A model generated the notes under the pieces. It saw only the letters and a list, made by a program, of their open reading frames with translations, ran no database searches and was not told where the DNA came from. Positions 16,015 through 24,467 of a stretch of DNA of 64,000 bases are shown in pieces; the first letter of the stretch is position 1; every line of letters begins with the position of its first letter. A program made the translations under genes and the position numbers. The stretch lies in NCBI RefSeq assembly GCF_030244015.1, contig NZ_JASSYX010000001.1, positions 620,001 through 684,000 of the forward strand, written 5' to 3'. Origin of the DNA: Pedobacter ginsengisoli. Lineage in GTDB: Bacteria > Bacteroidota > Bacteroidia > Sphingobacteriales > Sphingobacteriaceae.

Positions 16015-17418
16015 ATGAAAAAGATAAAAATAAAATATTTATACCTACTAGGTATCGTAATAACATTATTCATTATAAGCTGTAAAAAAGGTGATTGGTA
16101 TGATGTAAAATCAGATAAGCAGCTTACTGTGCCTTCAACATTAAAAGATATGCAAGCTTTAATGAATAATGAAGGTGCACTAAACACTTTTACACCTGTA
16201 TTGGGGGAAATAGCCTCAGACGGCCATTATTTAACGGATCTGAAGGCCCAAGCATTAGTTGGCACAGATCGTAATGCATTTACCTGGTCACATGAGCAAC
16301 CTTATACAAAGGTTTCTTCATGGAATAATGGCAATGCTAGCGGAAGCTATGTAGCAGCATATTATTGCAATTTGGTTTTAGATGGTATACCTAAAATAAA
16401 GCCAGAAAGTTCTAGTGAACAAACGGAGTGGAATAATATCAAAGGGCAAGCATTATTTCATCGTGCAAAAGCACTTTTTGAAATTGCTCAAATCTTTGCT
16501 CCTCCTTACGAAGCAGTAAATGCCATTTCAAAATTGGGAATACCGCTTCGTTTGGAGTCAGACATCAATATTCCGAGTAAAAGATCAACGCTCCAAGAAA
16601 CATATGATCAAATTATTGGTGATCTAATTTTGGCAAAAGATCTACTTCCAGAAAATGCTCAATATAAAACAAGACCATCAAAGCAAGCTGTATATGCCTT
16701 GCTATCCAGAATTTATTTAAGCATAGAAAATTATGAACAAGCTCTTATTTACGCCAATCTATGTTTAAATAGTTACTCAGCCTTAGTGGACTACAAAACA
16801 TTAAATTCAACATCAACTGATAACCCATTTATCGGTTACAACTCGGAGATTATTTTTTATACCTATATGGCTTTTAGCACAGCTGTAAATTTCAATGATC
16901 TTTTAATAGATAATGTCCTATATAACTCTTATCAAAATAATGACCTCCGTAAAAATATTTTTTTTAATAAGAATCTTACTACAAATCTTGTGACTTATAA
17001 AGGAGCGTATTCTGGGAGAGGATATTCAAACTGCTTTTCAGGATTGGCAACAGATGAAATCTATTTGATAAGGGCTGAATGTTACGCCCGGGCTGGGAAA
17101 ATATCTGAAGCGATGACTGATCTCAACACATTGATAAAAACCCGTTGGTCTGGAACTTACACGGACATGGTAGCCATTAATGCCGAAGATGCTCTAAAAA
17201 AGGTATTAGAAGAGCGTAAGAAAGAATTGATTTTAAGGGGACTAAGATGGAGCGACCTGAGAAGGCTAAATCGGGATTCAAGATTTGCTGCTACGTTTAG
17301 TAAAACTGTTGGGGGGAAAACCTATACACTTGAACCAAATAGCTATAAATATACTTTTCCCATTCCAGATGATATTGTAGAAATGACGGGGATGGAACAA
17401 AATGAAGGATGGAAATAA
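16015..17418 (+). CDS. SusD/RagB-family ligand-binding lipoprotein (system 2)
   Basis: 467 residues with a lipoprotein signal ending ITLFIISC. TPR-like helices (NNIKGQALFHRAKALFEIAQ; LLSRIYLSIENYEQALIYAN) and the C-terminal EERKKELILRGLRWSDLRRL signature match the short SusD of system 1, so the two SusC/SusD pairs are paralogous. It should bind the ligand at the surface together with the SusC at 12420. Base composition is AT-rich like the neighbouring genes. It is spaced 4 bases after susC and 15 bases before the next gene, within one operon. Confidence 0.93.
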   Translation: MKKIKIKYLYLLGIVITLFIISCKKGDWYDVKSDKQLTVPSTLKDMQALMNNEGALNTFTPVLGEIASDGHYLTDLKAQALVGTDRNAFTWSHEQPYTKVSSWNNGNASGSYVAAYYCNLVLDGIPKIKPESSSEQTEWNNIKGQALFHRAKALFEIAQIFAPPYEAVNAISKLGIPLRLESDINIPSKRSTLQETYDQIIGDLILAKDLLPENAQYKTRPSKQAVYALLSRIYLSIENYEQALIYANLCLNSYSALVDYKTLNSTSTDNPFIGYNSEIIFYTYMAFSTAVNFNDLLIDNVLYNSYQNNDLRKNIFFNKNLTTNLVTYKGAYSGRGYSNCFSGLATDEIYLIRAECYARAGKISEAMTDLNTLIKTRWSGTYTDMVAINAEDALKKVLEERKKELILRGLRWSDLRRLNRDSRFAATFSKTVGGKTYTLEPNSYKYTFPIPDDIVEMTGMEQNEGWK

Positions 17419-17433
17419 TTAAAGCATAATACA

Positions 17434-18882
17434 ATGAAATTTATTAAAAGGTCTATGACGGCGATATTATTATTGCTGTCATTAAATACTAATGCTCAAA
17501 AAAATGAAAGTATTTACTCAAACCGCTTGTACGTTGGAGATAAGGTAGATTTAGAATCTATTGAATTTAACAATGTCCGTAACTATCCGGGAGGCAAAAT
17601 GAAGTTGTCCGATTTTAAAGGAAAATTTATCATTCTCGATTTTTGGACAAAAGGATGCAGCGTCTGCATTGCTTCATTTCCAAAAATGGAGGAGCTACAA
17701 AACAAGTTTAAACATGACATCCAGGTTTTACTGATTACAAAGAATTCAAAAGAAGAAATATTACCTCTACTTAAAAATTCACCAAATGTTAAAAACACAA
17801 AATTGCCAATAATTATTGGGGATCAAATATTAACGAAAAGACTCTTTCCACATGGACCAGTTCCTTATCATGTTTGGTTAGGTAGAGATGGGAAGGTATT
17901 GGCAACTATCTCTATGGGAGAAACTAATGTGGAGAATCTAACAAAATTAACTTCTGGAGGGTCCTTAAACCTGTTAATGAGAAATGAATCATTTGATAAT
18001 GAAACATACGAAGAACTTAAAGACGAAAAGAAATCTTTGTTAAAAATTGGTAACGGAGCGTTTAGAAAGGTATTGAAGTATTATGCTCAGATTCCTATTC
18101 CTAAAGGTGTAAATACGCTCCCCAGATCTGAGATCACCATGCTTGAGCTTCCTTATTATTCAGCATTCATGAACTTTCTACCCGGATATTTCCCCCAAGG
18201 AAGTACTAAATTTCTAAGAGATCAACGCGGGAAAGAAAAAGGGCTTAGATTCTATAACGAGACAATAGATGCGCTTTATAGATTTGCATATGACGCTCCA
18301 AGAGAAAAAGTTGTGCTTGAAGATAAAGCTAAATCATTGTACGAAGAAATAACAGATTCTACAAATTTGGATCGCTACAAAGCAAGTAATTGGTATTGCT
18401 ACGAATCTTCTTTAAACGAATATAGCATTGACAATGCCCGTAATCTATTAAAACAAGATCTCAGTCGGTTTTTTGGAATGGTTGGCAGTGTCGAATACCG
18501 ACCTATCAAGTGTCTAATACTTACAAGATTGGGTACCATCAATGATAGTAAATTATGGGCCAAAGATCAAAATACCAGAAAAGAGGATTACCAAAATCAG
18601 CGGACGCCTGAAGGATTGAAAATAAAAAATAAGCCATTCCAATCTTTCCTTACAAACTTGATCAATGCAAATCGAGCTTCTGATGATCCATTAATTCTAA
18701 ATGAAACAGGTTATAGGCATGGAGAATTTATAAATAAAAAAATTGACATCCTATTGAGAGGGAGTCTTCATTGTACTGATGATAATATTCCCTTATTAAG
18801 AAATGAACTTGTTCGATATGGCTTAGGTCTGAAAGAAGAGATCAGGGGCGTAAAGGTTTTAGTTCTAAGAACAATCCAATAA
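17434..18882 (+). CDS. Periplasmic thioredoxin-like protein with DUF3738-like C-terminus (CxxC = CSVC)
   Basis: 482 residues with a signal peptide (LLLLSLNTNAQ). The redoxin domain (about 35-180) has the redox pair CSVC, cysteines 75 and 78, in place of the WCxxC seen in the system 1 protein; the preceding residues are FWTKG. The C-terminal half ends LNETGYRHGEF and ...GLGLKEEIRGVKVLVL, like the ending of the system 1 protein, which I compare to DUF3738. The changed active-site dipeptide and loss of the tryptophan suggest a different redox potential or partner. It belongs to the operon of the SusC/SusD pair. Confidence 0.82.
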   Translation: MKFIKRSMTAILLLLSLNTNAQKNESIYSNRLYVGDKVDLESIEFNNVRNYPGGKMKLSDFKGKFIILDFWTKGCSVCIASFPKMEELQNKFKHDIQVLLITKNSKEEILPLLKNSPNVKNTKLPIIIGDQILTKRLFPHGPVPYHVWLGRDGKVLATISMGETNVENLTKLTSGGSLNLLMRNESFDNETYEELKDEKKSLLKIGNGAFRKVLKYYAQIPIPKGVNTLPRSEITMLELPYYSAFMNFLPGYFPQGSTKFLRDQRGKEKGLRFYNETIDALYRFAYDAPREKVVLEDKAKSLYEEITDSTNLDRYKASNWYCYESSLNEYSIDNARNLLKQDLSRFFGMVGSVEYRPIKCLILTRLGTINDSKLWAKDQNTRKEDYQNQRTPEGLKIKNKPFQSFLTNLINANRASDDPLILNETGYRHGEFINKKIDILLRGSLHCTDDNIPLLRNELVRYGLGLKEEIRGVKVLVLRTIQ

Positions 18883-18926
18883 TATACTTGCTTAATTAAA
18901 TTCTTACACATTCAAGTAATAAAATC

Positions 18927-20132
18927 ATGAAAAATTACCTAACTATATTATTAATCATATTAGGCTTTGGTCTTTCCATCAGGGTTAAAGCCCAAAAAAA
19001 TGACGGTTTTACATTAAATGGTCAGCTGAAAGGCCTTCCGGATGGCGCAAAGGTATATTTAACCACGCAAGAGGAGGATACTGTGGCACGAACCTTTTCA
19101 AAAGGTGACCGATTCACCTTCACAGGAAGGTTAGCACTCGATGGAAGATTTCATTTCATTCGGGTCGATACTCTTGTATCTAATCTATCTACCAAAGCAA
19201 TATTTCTTGAAAATAGGCCAATTACAGTTTCAGGTACTATTGGAAATCGGAAAGTAATTGTCAGGGGATCCCCGGGGCATGAAAAATATAAAGAACTAAT
19301 GGATCAAGCTTCGGTTTATAAAAAGGCCGCTATGGAAAATCGAGTGGAAAAAGGTTTTGCATTCCAGATGCAAAAAGCAGGATTGGAAGGTGATTCGATT
19401 ACTATTATTGCTTTAAAAAAGAGACAGGATGATCGATTAAAGAAAATGTATGCTCTGAATGATGATATGGAGCATAAAAAGCAGGCCTTGATATCGAATA
19501 ATCCTGCCTCTTTGTATACACCATATGTCATTCTAAATATGATAAATGGGTATGAGGAGCAACGCTTGGCGTATAAGCAATTGACCCATAGTGCACAAGC
19601 AAGCTACTACGGGGTAGAATTAAAGAATACGCTTGATAACGGAGGCGAATCTGGTGCTATTCGCGAAAATGGTAAAATTCCGAATTTTAATATTATAAGT
19701 CCCGAAGGAAAACAAATCCAAATTCTTGACATTGCATCCAAAAGTAAATTTACATTAATTGATTGCTGGGCATCTTGGTGTAGCCCCTGTCGCGCTGAAA
19801 TTCCGAGATTGAAAGAACTTTATACCCTATACAACCCCAAAGGATTAAATATAGTAGGAATATCACTTGATAAGAAAACGTCCGATTGGAAAAAAGCGCT
19901 TCATGAAGATGCAACTATTTGGGATCATGGAATTGAGAACAAAGAAGGCTTGACCGTAAATAAATTATTTGATTTAAAAGCTATCCCAGCTTACATTCTA
20001 ATCGATAATAAAGGAAAACTAATAGCTTTTGATTGTGCAAGATCAAGTGTGCCAACGTTCGGTGGAAGCCTGCGGGGAGAAGCTTTGCATAAAAAGATTG
20101 CAGAATTATTGAGTGAAGCCAAATCGAACTAG
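18927..20132 (+). CDS. TlpA-type thiol-disulfide oxidoreductase with N-terminal DUF4369
   Basis: 401 residues with a signal peptide ending RVKAQ. Residues about 28-130 look like DUF4369 (FTLNGQLKGLPDGAKVYL). A helical middle follows, then a C-terminal thioredoxin domain (about 255-400) with WCSPC, cysteines 285 and 288, and the cis-proline loop AIPAYILID. This is a common Bacteroidota architecture for periplasmic thiol-disulfide proteins. The gap from the previous gene is 44 bases, and the next gene begins 2 bases after the stop. It is the third redox protein linked to the two SusC/SusD loci. Confidence 0.88.
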   Translation: MKNYLTILLIILGFGLSIRVKAQKNDGFTLNGQLKGLPDGAKVYLTTQEEDTVARTFSKGDRFTFTGRLALDGRFHFIRVDTLVSNLSTKAIFLENRPITVSGTIGNRKVIVRGSPGHEKYKELMDQASVYKKAAMENRVEKGFAFQMQKAGLEGDSITIIALKKRQDDRLKKMYALNDDMEHKKQALISNNPASLYTPYVILNMINGYEEQRLAYKQLTHSAQASYYGVELKNTLDNGGESGAIRENGKIPNFNIISPEGKQIQILDIASKSKFTLIDCWASWCSPCRAEIPRLKELYTLYNPKGLNIVGISLDKKTSDWKKALHEDATIWDHGIENKEGLTVNKLFDLKAIPAYILIDNKGKLIAFDCARSSVPTFGGSLRGEALHKKIAELLSEAKSN

Positions 20133-20134
20133 GA

Positions 20135-20824
20135 ATGAAAAAAGAATTCATTATACTTCTATTTTGCTTGATTTTTAACTGCATCCCGTCAGATGTTATT
20201 TCGCAAACAAAAAAAGGCTTTACAATTACTGGCCATATTACCGACTTAAAGAGTGGTAGTAAACTTTATATCTTGATTAAAAGTTTTGGAAAGATCGATA
20301 CTATTTCCAGTTGTATAGCCAAGCAGAACACTTTTACATTTAAAAATATACAGTTGCCTGTCCATCCGGAGTTTTACCTTATTTGCATCAAAACCGAATT
20401 CGTAGAGAATTTGCAATTATTTTTAGACCAAAAAGATAATGTAGCAATTTTTGGTGCATTAAAAGAGTGGCCTAATGTTAAAATTACAGGCTCTAATCTC
20501 CATGATGATTTCATTGCTGCTAAGGCTATCAGGAAGAAATTGATGACTGAAACTTTTGCTACAAAATTTCCTGCAATGACTGCACCACCAGACACTATCT
20601 TGGCATATAGTAGGGCCAGCATTGCAGCGGTGATGGATCAAATGCCTAATTCCATTTATTTGCCTGCAATGTTGGCAACCTGGACTTATACTACTGGGAA
20701 ATTCATCCCTCCAATTGCCATGAAGAAGTTATTTTATGAAAGATTATCAGAATTACAGAAGAACAGCCATTATGGAAAAATTCTGAGCAAGCAGATCGAG
20801 CAAAAATTGAATAATAATTTTTAA
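20135..20824 (+). CDS. DUF4369-like periplasmic protein lacking a thioredoxin domain
   Basis: 229 residues. A signal segment (IILLFCLIFNC) is followed by a beta-rich region (FTITGHITDLKSGSKLYILI) that aligns by eye with the N-terminal domain of the preceding protein, and by helices to the end. It stops before the position where the neighbour's thioredoxin domain begins, so it looks like a shortened duplicate. There is no CxxC pair. Translation is probably coupled to the upstream gene (2-base gap). Function unknown; it may bind the same partner as its neighbour. Confidence 0.7.
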   Translation: MKKEFIILLFCLIFNCIPSDVISQTKKGFTITGHITDLKSGSKLYILIKSFGKIDTISSCIAKQNTFTFKNIQLPVHPEFYLICIKTEFVENLQLFLDQKDNVAIFGALKEWPNVKITGSNLHDDFIAAKAIRKKLMTETFATKFPAMTAPPDTILAYSRASIAAVMDQMPNSIYLPAMLATWTYTTGKFIPPIAMKKLFYERLSELQKNSHYGKILSKQIEQKLNNNF

Positions 20825-20835
20825 AATCAACTAAA

Positions 20836-21558
20836 ATGAAAACAAGATATGCAATAATAATAGCGAGTTTAGTAATACTATCAGCCTGCAGAAAGGAAGA
20901 CACAACACCGGTATTGAACACCGATATTAGGATTGTGAATACAGCCTTAGACTTAGCTGTAAAAGTTGATCCTGGTTGGAATCTGGTTTATTCAAAACAG
21001 TCTTCTGTTGCTTCTGGCAAGACAAGAGTATACTCATTGGAAAGGAAATCTGTTTCCTTTAAAGTAGTGAATGCGGCTGATACAACAGTTAAACTATATG
21101 AGCAGACGATCAGCTTTAATTCGCCTCTATATACGATGTATGTAATTGGACAGGCACCTACGTTTGAAGCCATTGTAAAAGAAGAAAATAATTTTCCTTT
21201 TATAGCTTTTACAGATAGAATTCCTGTCAAGGCAGATAGCGTGGTGAATGTGCGATTTATTAATCTTTCACCGAACAGTGTGCCATTGAAAGTTAAAATA
21301 GTTACTGTAACAGGCAATGAGGTGGACAATTTACCTTACAAAGAGTTTGGGGTTTGGAAGAAATATACTGCAACCGCTGCAAGTACAATCTATTCTTTTC
21401 AGCTGAGAGATGCTACTTCCGATGTTTTGATTACCACATTTAATTTCACCGCCAATGCCACCAATCGGTTTAAAAATGTAAGCCTGATTGTAAAAGGCTT
21501 GCAAGGCACTACAACGGGCACGAATGCTTTTGGGGTGATGACAGTAAATCATTTTTAG
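20836..21558 (+). CDS. DUF4397-like surface or periplasmic lipoprotein
   Basis: 240 residues beginning with a lipoprotein signal (MKTRYAIIIASLVILSAC, lipid cysteine near residue 18). The rest is beta-rich, with RIVNTALDLAVKV, VRFINLSPNSVPLKVKI and a final GLQGTTTGTNAFGVMTVNHF. The repeated VRFxNxSP phrase resembles DUF4397 proteins, but I hold this family call loosely. It lies 11 bases after the DUF4369-like gene and 2 bases before the next, so it is part of the system 2 operon. Confidence 0.65.
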   Translation: MKTRYAIIIASLVILSACRKEDTTPVLNTDIRIVNTALDLAVKVDPGWNLVYSKQSSVASGKTRVYSLERKSVSFKVVNAADTTVKLYEQTISFNSPLYTMYVIGQAPTFEAIVKEENNFPFIAFTDRIPVKADSVVNVRFINLSPNSVPLKVKIVTVTGNEVDNLPYKEFGVWKKYTATAASTIYSFQLRDATSDVLITTFNFTANATNRFKNVSLIVKGLQGTTTGTNAFGVMTVNHF

Positions 21559-21560
21559 TT

Positions 21561-22013
21561 ATGAGAAGAATTTTATTTATCATGGCATTTACGCTACTGG
21601 TAGCAAGCGCACAAGCCCAAGTCTTAAAACCAGTGAAATGGGGCTTTACTGCGGCAAAGAAATCCGCTGGTTTGTACGAAGTACACATGACTGCCACGAT
21701 TGACAAAGGCTGGACAACTTACAGCCAATGGACACCCGAGGGCGGACCAGAACCTACAGTAATCACATTCAATAAAAATCCGAATGTATTGCTGGGTGGC
21801 AAAGCAAAGGAAATAGGCGGAATGAAGAAAAAGCACGAAGAAGCGTTTGGCGTTGATGTGCATTATTTTTCAGGAAAAGTTGACTTTGTACAGGTAGTAA
21901 AATTGAAAAAGGCAACGCCAACAACATTGACAGGGAAGGTAAGTTTTATGACGTGTGATTCATCACAATGTCTTCCGCCGGAGGAGGTAAATTTTTCAGT
22001 TCAACTAAAGTAA
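21561..22013 (+). CDS. Secreted DsbD-alpha-like (N-terminal DsbD) domain protein
   Basis: 150 residues with a signal peptide (LLVASAQAQ). The remainder matches the soluble N-terminal domain of DsbD-type thiol:disulfide interchange proteins: GWTTYSQWTPEGGPEPT, then MTCDSSQCLPP near the end with cysteines 132 and 137. Free-standing copies are common in Bacteroidota and presumably pass reducing equivalents to periplasmic partners. It ends the system 2 operon, which contains two thioredoxin-like proteins that could be such partners. This supports reading the whole locus as redox-linked uptake. Confidence 0.8.
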   Translation: MRRILFIMAFTLLVASAQAQVLKPVKWGFTAAKKSAGLYEVHMTATIDKGWTTYSQWTPEGGPEPTVITFNKNPNVLLGGKAKEIGGMKKKHEEAFGVDVHYFSGKVDFVQVVKLKKATPTTLTGKVSFMTCDSSQCLPPEEVNFSVQLK

Positions 22014-22083
22014 AAACCCAATCTGACTAACCAATATTATTCATTTAAATTTTCTCCTTTTTCTGAAAAGGGAGGCTAAAACT

Positions 22084-22491
22084 ATGAAGTTTAAAAGATT
22101 CCTAATGCCCATTTTGGCCTTCACGGTAGTGCTTACCGCAATGGCTTTTACATTGCCTGGTAAGTTTAATGCAGTAAAAAACGCAAAGGCAGTTGACCCG
22201 GAGTATTCTTATTATTTTATCTACAATGGCCCATCGCCATCGTATGATATAAACGATTATTTGGACCCGGATAATTATACATTGTTGCCAGATAATCAAA
22301 ATCCCTATGAACAGTGTGAATATGGAACAGATGCAGTGTGTATGGTTTTAACCGAGCGGTTTTGGAATGGTTTTGAGTGGAAACCAAATTTCAACTATTA
22401 CCAGGCTTACGGAAGTGCTTACTGGGGATTGCATCAATACTGCATGTACGGATATCCTAGTACAAGTGCTGTTATTTTAAAGCCATTTTAA
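22084..22491 (+). CDS. Small secreted protein, DUF6520-like
   Basis: 135 residues. It begins MKFKRFLMPILAFTVVLTAM, followed by a signal cleavage region and a tyrosine-, proline- and aspartate-rich mature part with two cysteines (EQCEYGTDAVCM) and a third near the C-terminus. The N-terminus resembles the short Bacteroidota family DUF6520. A weak hairpin (CTCCTTTT/AAAAGGGAG) lies just before the ATG and may affect its translation. It is followed by a strong terminator. Function unknown. Confidence 0.7.
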   Translation: MKFKRFLMPILAFTVVLTAMAFTLPGKFNAVKNAKAVDPEYSYYFIYNGPSPSYDINDYLDPDNYTLLPDNQNPYEQCEYGTDAVCMVLTERFWNGFEWKPNFNYYQAYGSAYWGLHQYCMYGYPSTSAVILKPF

Positions 22492-22510
22492 ATATATAAT
22501 TGATTGGGTT

Positions 22511-22547
22511 AAAAGGTGGAGAGGTATTTCTCCTCTCCACCTTTTAA
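22511..22547 (+). terminator. Strong intrinsic terminator
   Basis: AAAAGGTGGAGAGG at 22511-22524 pairs without mismatch with CCTCTCCACCTTTT at 22532-22545 around a seven-base loop. It ends the system 2 transcription unit after the DUF6520-like gene. Confidence 0.9.
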
Positions 22548-22659
22548 GAAATAAAATTTGATTAACGCCATCAACAATAGTTGTTAAATGATGTCCGGGA
22601 CAGTTATGAGCGTTCTGTTTCGGCATCTTTAAAAATGATTCTAATAAAAAATAGAAACT

Positions 22660-22767
22660 ATGAACAAAACGATAAAATTTACCGCTAGCCCATTATTCCA
22701 ATCTATTATCGGTGACCGCAAACTAAAAGCATTCCGTAACCCTGTTGACGGTGATTGGGGATGCTGA
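22660..22767 (+). CDS. 35-residue small ORF
   Basis: ATG at 22660 opens a 35-codon frame that begins MNKTIKFTASPLF and ends DGDWGC before TGA at 22765-22767. The stop overlaps the ATG of the next frame (ATGCTGA at 22761-22767), a usual sign of translational coupling. The upstream sequence is A-rich (AATAGAAACT), as is common before Bacteroidota starts. It lacks a signal peptide. It could be a real micropeptide, or the front half of a gene split by a frameshift, with the next ORF as the back half. Confidence 0.4.
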   Translation: MNKTIKFTASPLFQSIIGDRKLKAFRNPVDGDWGC

Positions 22768-22958
22768 GTCTGAGCAAGCTAGTGGTTAAAACAACCGGGC
22801 ATATGCCTAGACGAGATGAAGCATATCTGTTTTACCTAGGCACTAAGAATGTAGTTAAAGTATTGAATACCAATCAAATAGGCCAGAGTATTATGGAGTT
22901 TTACGGAACACAGGCCAAAGCAATGAAAGAAGAACTGGCTGAACTTACAATGATATAA
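22761..22958 (+). CDS. 65-residue small ORF overlapping the previous one
   Basis: ATG at 22761 overlaps the preceding stop. The peptide (MLSLSKLVVKTTGHM..., then YGTQAKAMKEELAELTMI) is soluble with a helical charged end. There is no recognised family. If a one-base shift occurred near 22755-22765, the two ORFs would form a single protein of about 99 residues. Confidence 0.4.
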   Translation: MLSLSKLVVKTTGHMPRRDEAYLFYLGTKNVVKVLNTNQIGQSIMEFYGTQAKAMKEELAELTMI

Positions 22959-23013
22959 AAAACATTAAAAATATTGCCGTTGTGATGCGGTGGTGATTTG
23001 CAAATGTCGAAGT

Positions 23014-23043
23014 CCGGGGGAGTTTGTACTTTTTCTCCCCTGG
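23014..23043 (+). terminator. Hairpin, possible terminator; degraded repeat beside it
   Basis: CCGGGGGAG at 23014-23022 pairs with CTCCCCTGG at 23035-23043 with one G-T pair. There is no downstream T-run. The next 50 bases contain ATTCGCTGCGGATGACAG and CAATGACGAA, which look like ends of the dispersed repeats described in the FecR genes. Confidence 0.5.
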
Positions 23044-23123
23044 CTTCATTTAGATCCTTGCTATTCGCTGCGGATGACAGGGGGAACTCTCAATGACGAA
23101 TAATAAAAATAAAACAATATAAA

Positions 23124-23483
23124 ATGCAGGAACTAGAATATTATGATATTTTGCTCAACATAGTGGAGCAGGACCAGTTTTATGATCCGGGACTGGAATG
23201 TGAGCACATGCGGGCCGACATGGAGGCGATCAAAAGCAGCATCAAAATGCGTTTGATCGTCGATCCTGACACGGTACTGAATGAGCAGAATGACCTGAAG
23301 AAGAGCTGCCTTGAGCTGCTGCTGCGGTTGTACGGTACTTCGTTGCGGATAAAAACACAGGACAGTAAGGAATATGGCAAAAGGGTAATGAAAAATATGG
23401 TAATCATGACAATGACCCACGTGCTGGAAGACCTGTTCGTGTTTTTTAAGGACTATGGTGACCTGACGATGAAGGAACTGTAA
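23124..23483 (+). CDS. Hypothetical helical protein
   Basis: 119 residues, no signal peptide and no membrane segment. It is acidic and largely helical by composition (MQELEYYDILLNIVEQD; DLKKSCLELLLRLYG). No family recognised. It stands alone between two hairpins (23014-23043 and 23525-23555), in an accessory stretch with other unknown small proteins. I infer a cytoplasmic protein and nothing more. Confidence 0.65.
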   Translation: MQELEYYDILLNIVEQDQFYDPGLECEHMRADMEAIKSSIKMRLIVDPDTVLNEQNDLKKSCLELLLRLYGTSLRIKTQDSKEYGKRVMKNMVIMTMTHVLEDLFVFFKDYGDLTMKEL

Positions 23484-23524
23484 AAGGCTTTAAGACCGGC
23501 TTAAATTTACTGAATATAGCAGAG

Positions 23525-23555
23525 AAGCTGTAGTGACATCACTATGGCTTTTTTG
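23525..23555 (+). terminator. Intrinsic terminator
   Basis: AAGCTGTAGTG at 23525-23535 pairs with CACTATGGCTT at 23540-23550, with two G-T pairs and an ACAT loop. A run of T follows directly. It ends the gene at 23124. Confidence 0.8.
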
Positions 23556-23611
23556 TTCAGTAATCATCTGATAATGAATAAATTATATTTTAAAATATTG
23601 GAAATTATTTA

Positions 23612-23641
23612 GTGTTTTAGGCTATTTTTTACATAATTTTG
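23612..23641 (+). promoter_or_regulatory. Candidate Bacteroidota promoter
   Basis: TAATTTTG at 23634-23641 fits the -7 consensus TAnnTTTG. GTG at 23612-23614 lies 19 bases upstream as a weak -33 element. The next start (23741) is about 100 bases away. No other signal is seen in 23556-23740. Confidence 0.45.
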
Positions 23642-23740
23642 TCCTGTAAATTAAACCAGATATGAAAGTAAGAGCGCCTTAAGTAAATCAGTTTTCCCTG
23701 TAACATAAACATGAATTACAATTAATTAAAAACTTATTAG

Positions 23741-24103
23741 ATGAATGAAAAATTAATTCTCTTGCTCTACCCAAAGCACAACAGGACGGCGTGCCTGGTG
23801 ATGAAAAATGACAGGCAGCTTTACCGGATCAACCACATGTGGAATTTCCCTGAGTTTGTCGATCAGCTAGAGCTAATCTGTACAAAGATCGGCAAAGGTT
23901 TGTATTATGTTCACTGCCTGGATCTTTGTGACAAACGGTCGGGTGACTGGGCGATGGTCTGCAGTTTTACGGATATGGAGGGCACTGTCCGGCTTTGGAA
24001 CAAAGCGATTGATCCTGATGCTAAGAAGCCAGTGTTTTCGTGGAGCGGCACGGTAACAACTTTTCAAAAAGCAGTGGCGAACCTGCTTAAAATGGTCCGC
24101 TGA
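23741..24103 (+). CDS. Hypothetical protein
   Basis: 120 residues beginning MNEKLILLLYPKHNRTACLV, soluble and mixed in predicted structure, with several cysteines and tryptophans (GKGLYYVHCLDLCDKRSGDW; FSWSGTVTTF). No signal peptide and no family recognised. It is preceded by its own likely promoter. The following 100 bases hold a short hairpin (GCCCG at 24148 with CGGGC at 24160). Confidence 0.65.
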   Translation: MNEKLILLLYPKHNRTACLVMKNDRQLYRINHMWNFPEFVDQLELICTKIGKGLYYVHCLDLCDKRSGDWAMVCSFTDMEGTVRLWNKAIDPDAKKPVFSWSGTVTTFQKAVANLLKMVR

Positions 24104-24212
24104 TTTTTATCTAAACATCTTCCTCCTCTCTGAGGGTTGTTTTGCTTGCCCGTTCTTGTCGGGCCTGATGTCCGCCTCTCAGCGGTATTCACATTTAATA
24201 TTTTTATTTTTT

Positions 24213-24467
24213 ATGAAGGCAATCTTGATAAGGATTGAAAAGCTGCTTGCTGCGCTTTTGGATGAGTTTGGAAAAGGAAATCTGCGGGCAAAGGAGCCTG
24301 CTGAGGTAGCGTTTGCGGATGTGTGGCTCCGTGCTGATGAGGTGATGGAGCTGCTTTCGATCAGTCAGCGCACGCTTTACAATTATTACATTTCGGGTGT
24401 GTTTGATACCAGGCTGCTGGGCAGGACACGGTTTTATTCTAAGGCAAGTGTGATGAGGCTGAGGTAA
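24213..24467 (+). CDS. Helix-turn-helix (excisionase/MerR-like) DNA-binding protein
   Basis: ATG at 24213 gives 84 residues; an upstream ATG in the frame adds a stretch read through a non-coding gap and is less likely. The C-terminal half (LRADEVMELLSISQRTLYNY, then SGVFDTRLLGRTRFY) is the winged helix-turn-helix of the family often annotated as 'helix-turn-helix domain-containing protein' in Bacteroidota, related to MerR and to excisionases of mobile elements. It may regulate the cassette that follows. No integrase is nearby. Confidence 0.8.
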   Translation: MKAILIRIEKLLAALLDEFGKGNLRAKEPAEVAFADVWLRADEVMELLSISQRTLYNYYISGVFDTRLLGRTRFYSKASVMRLR

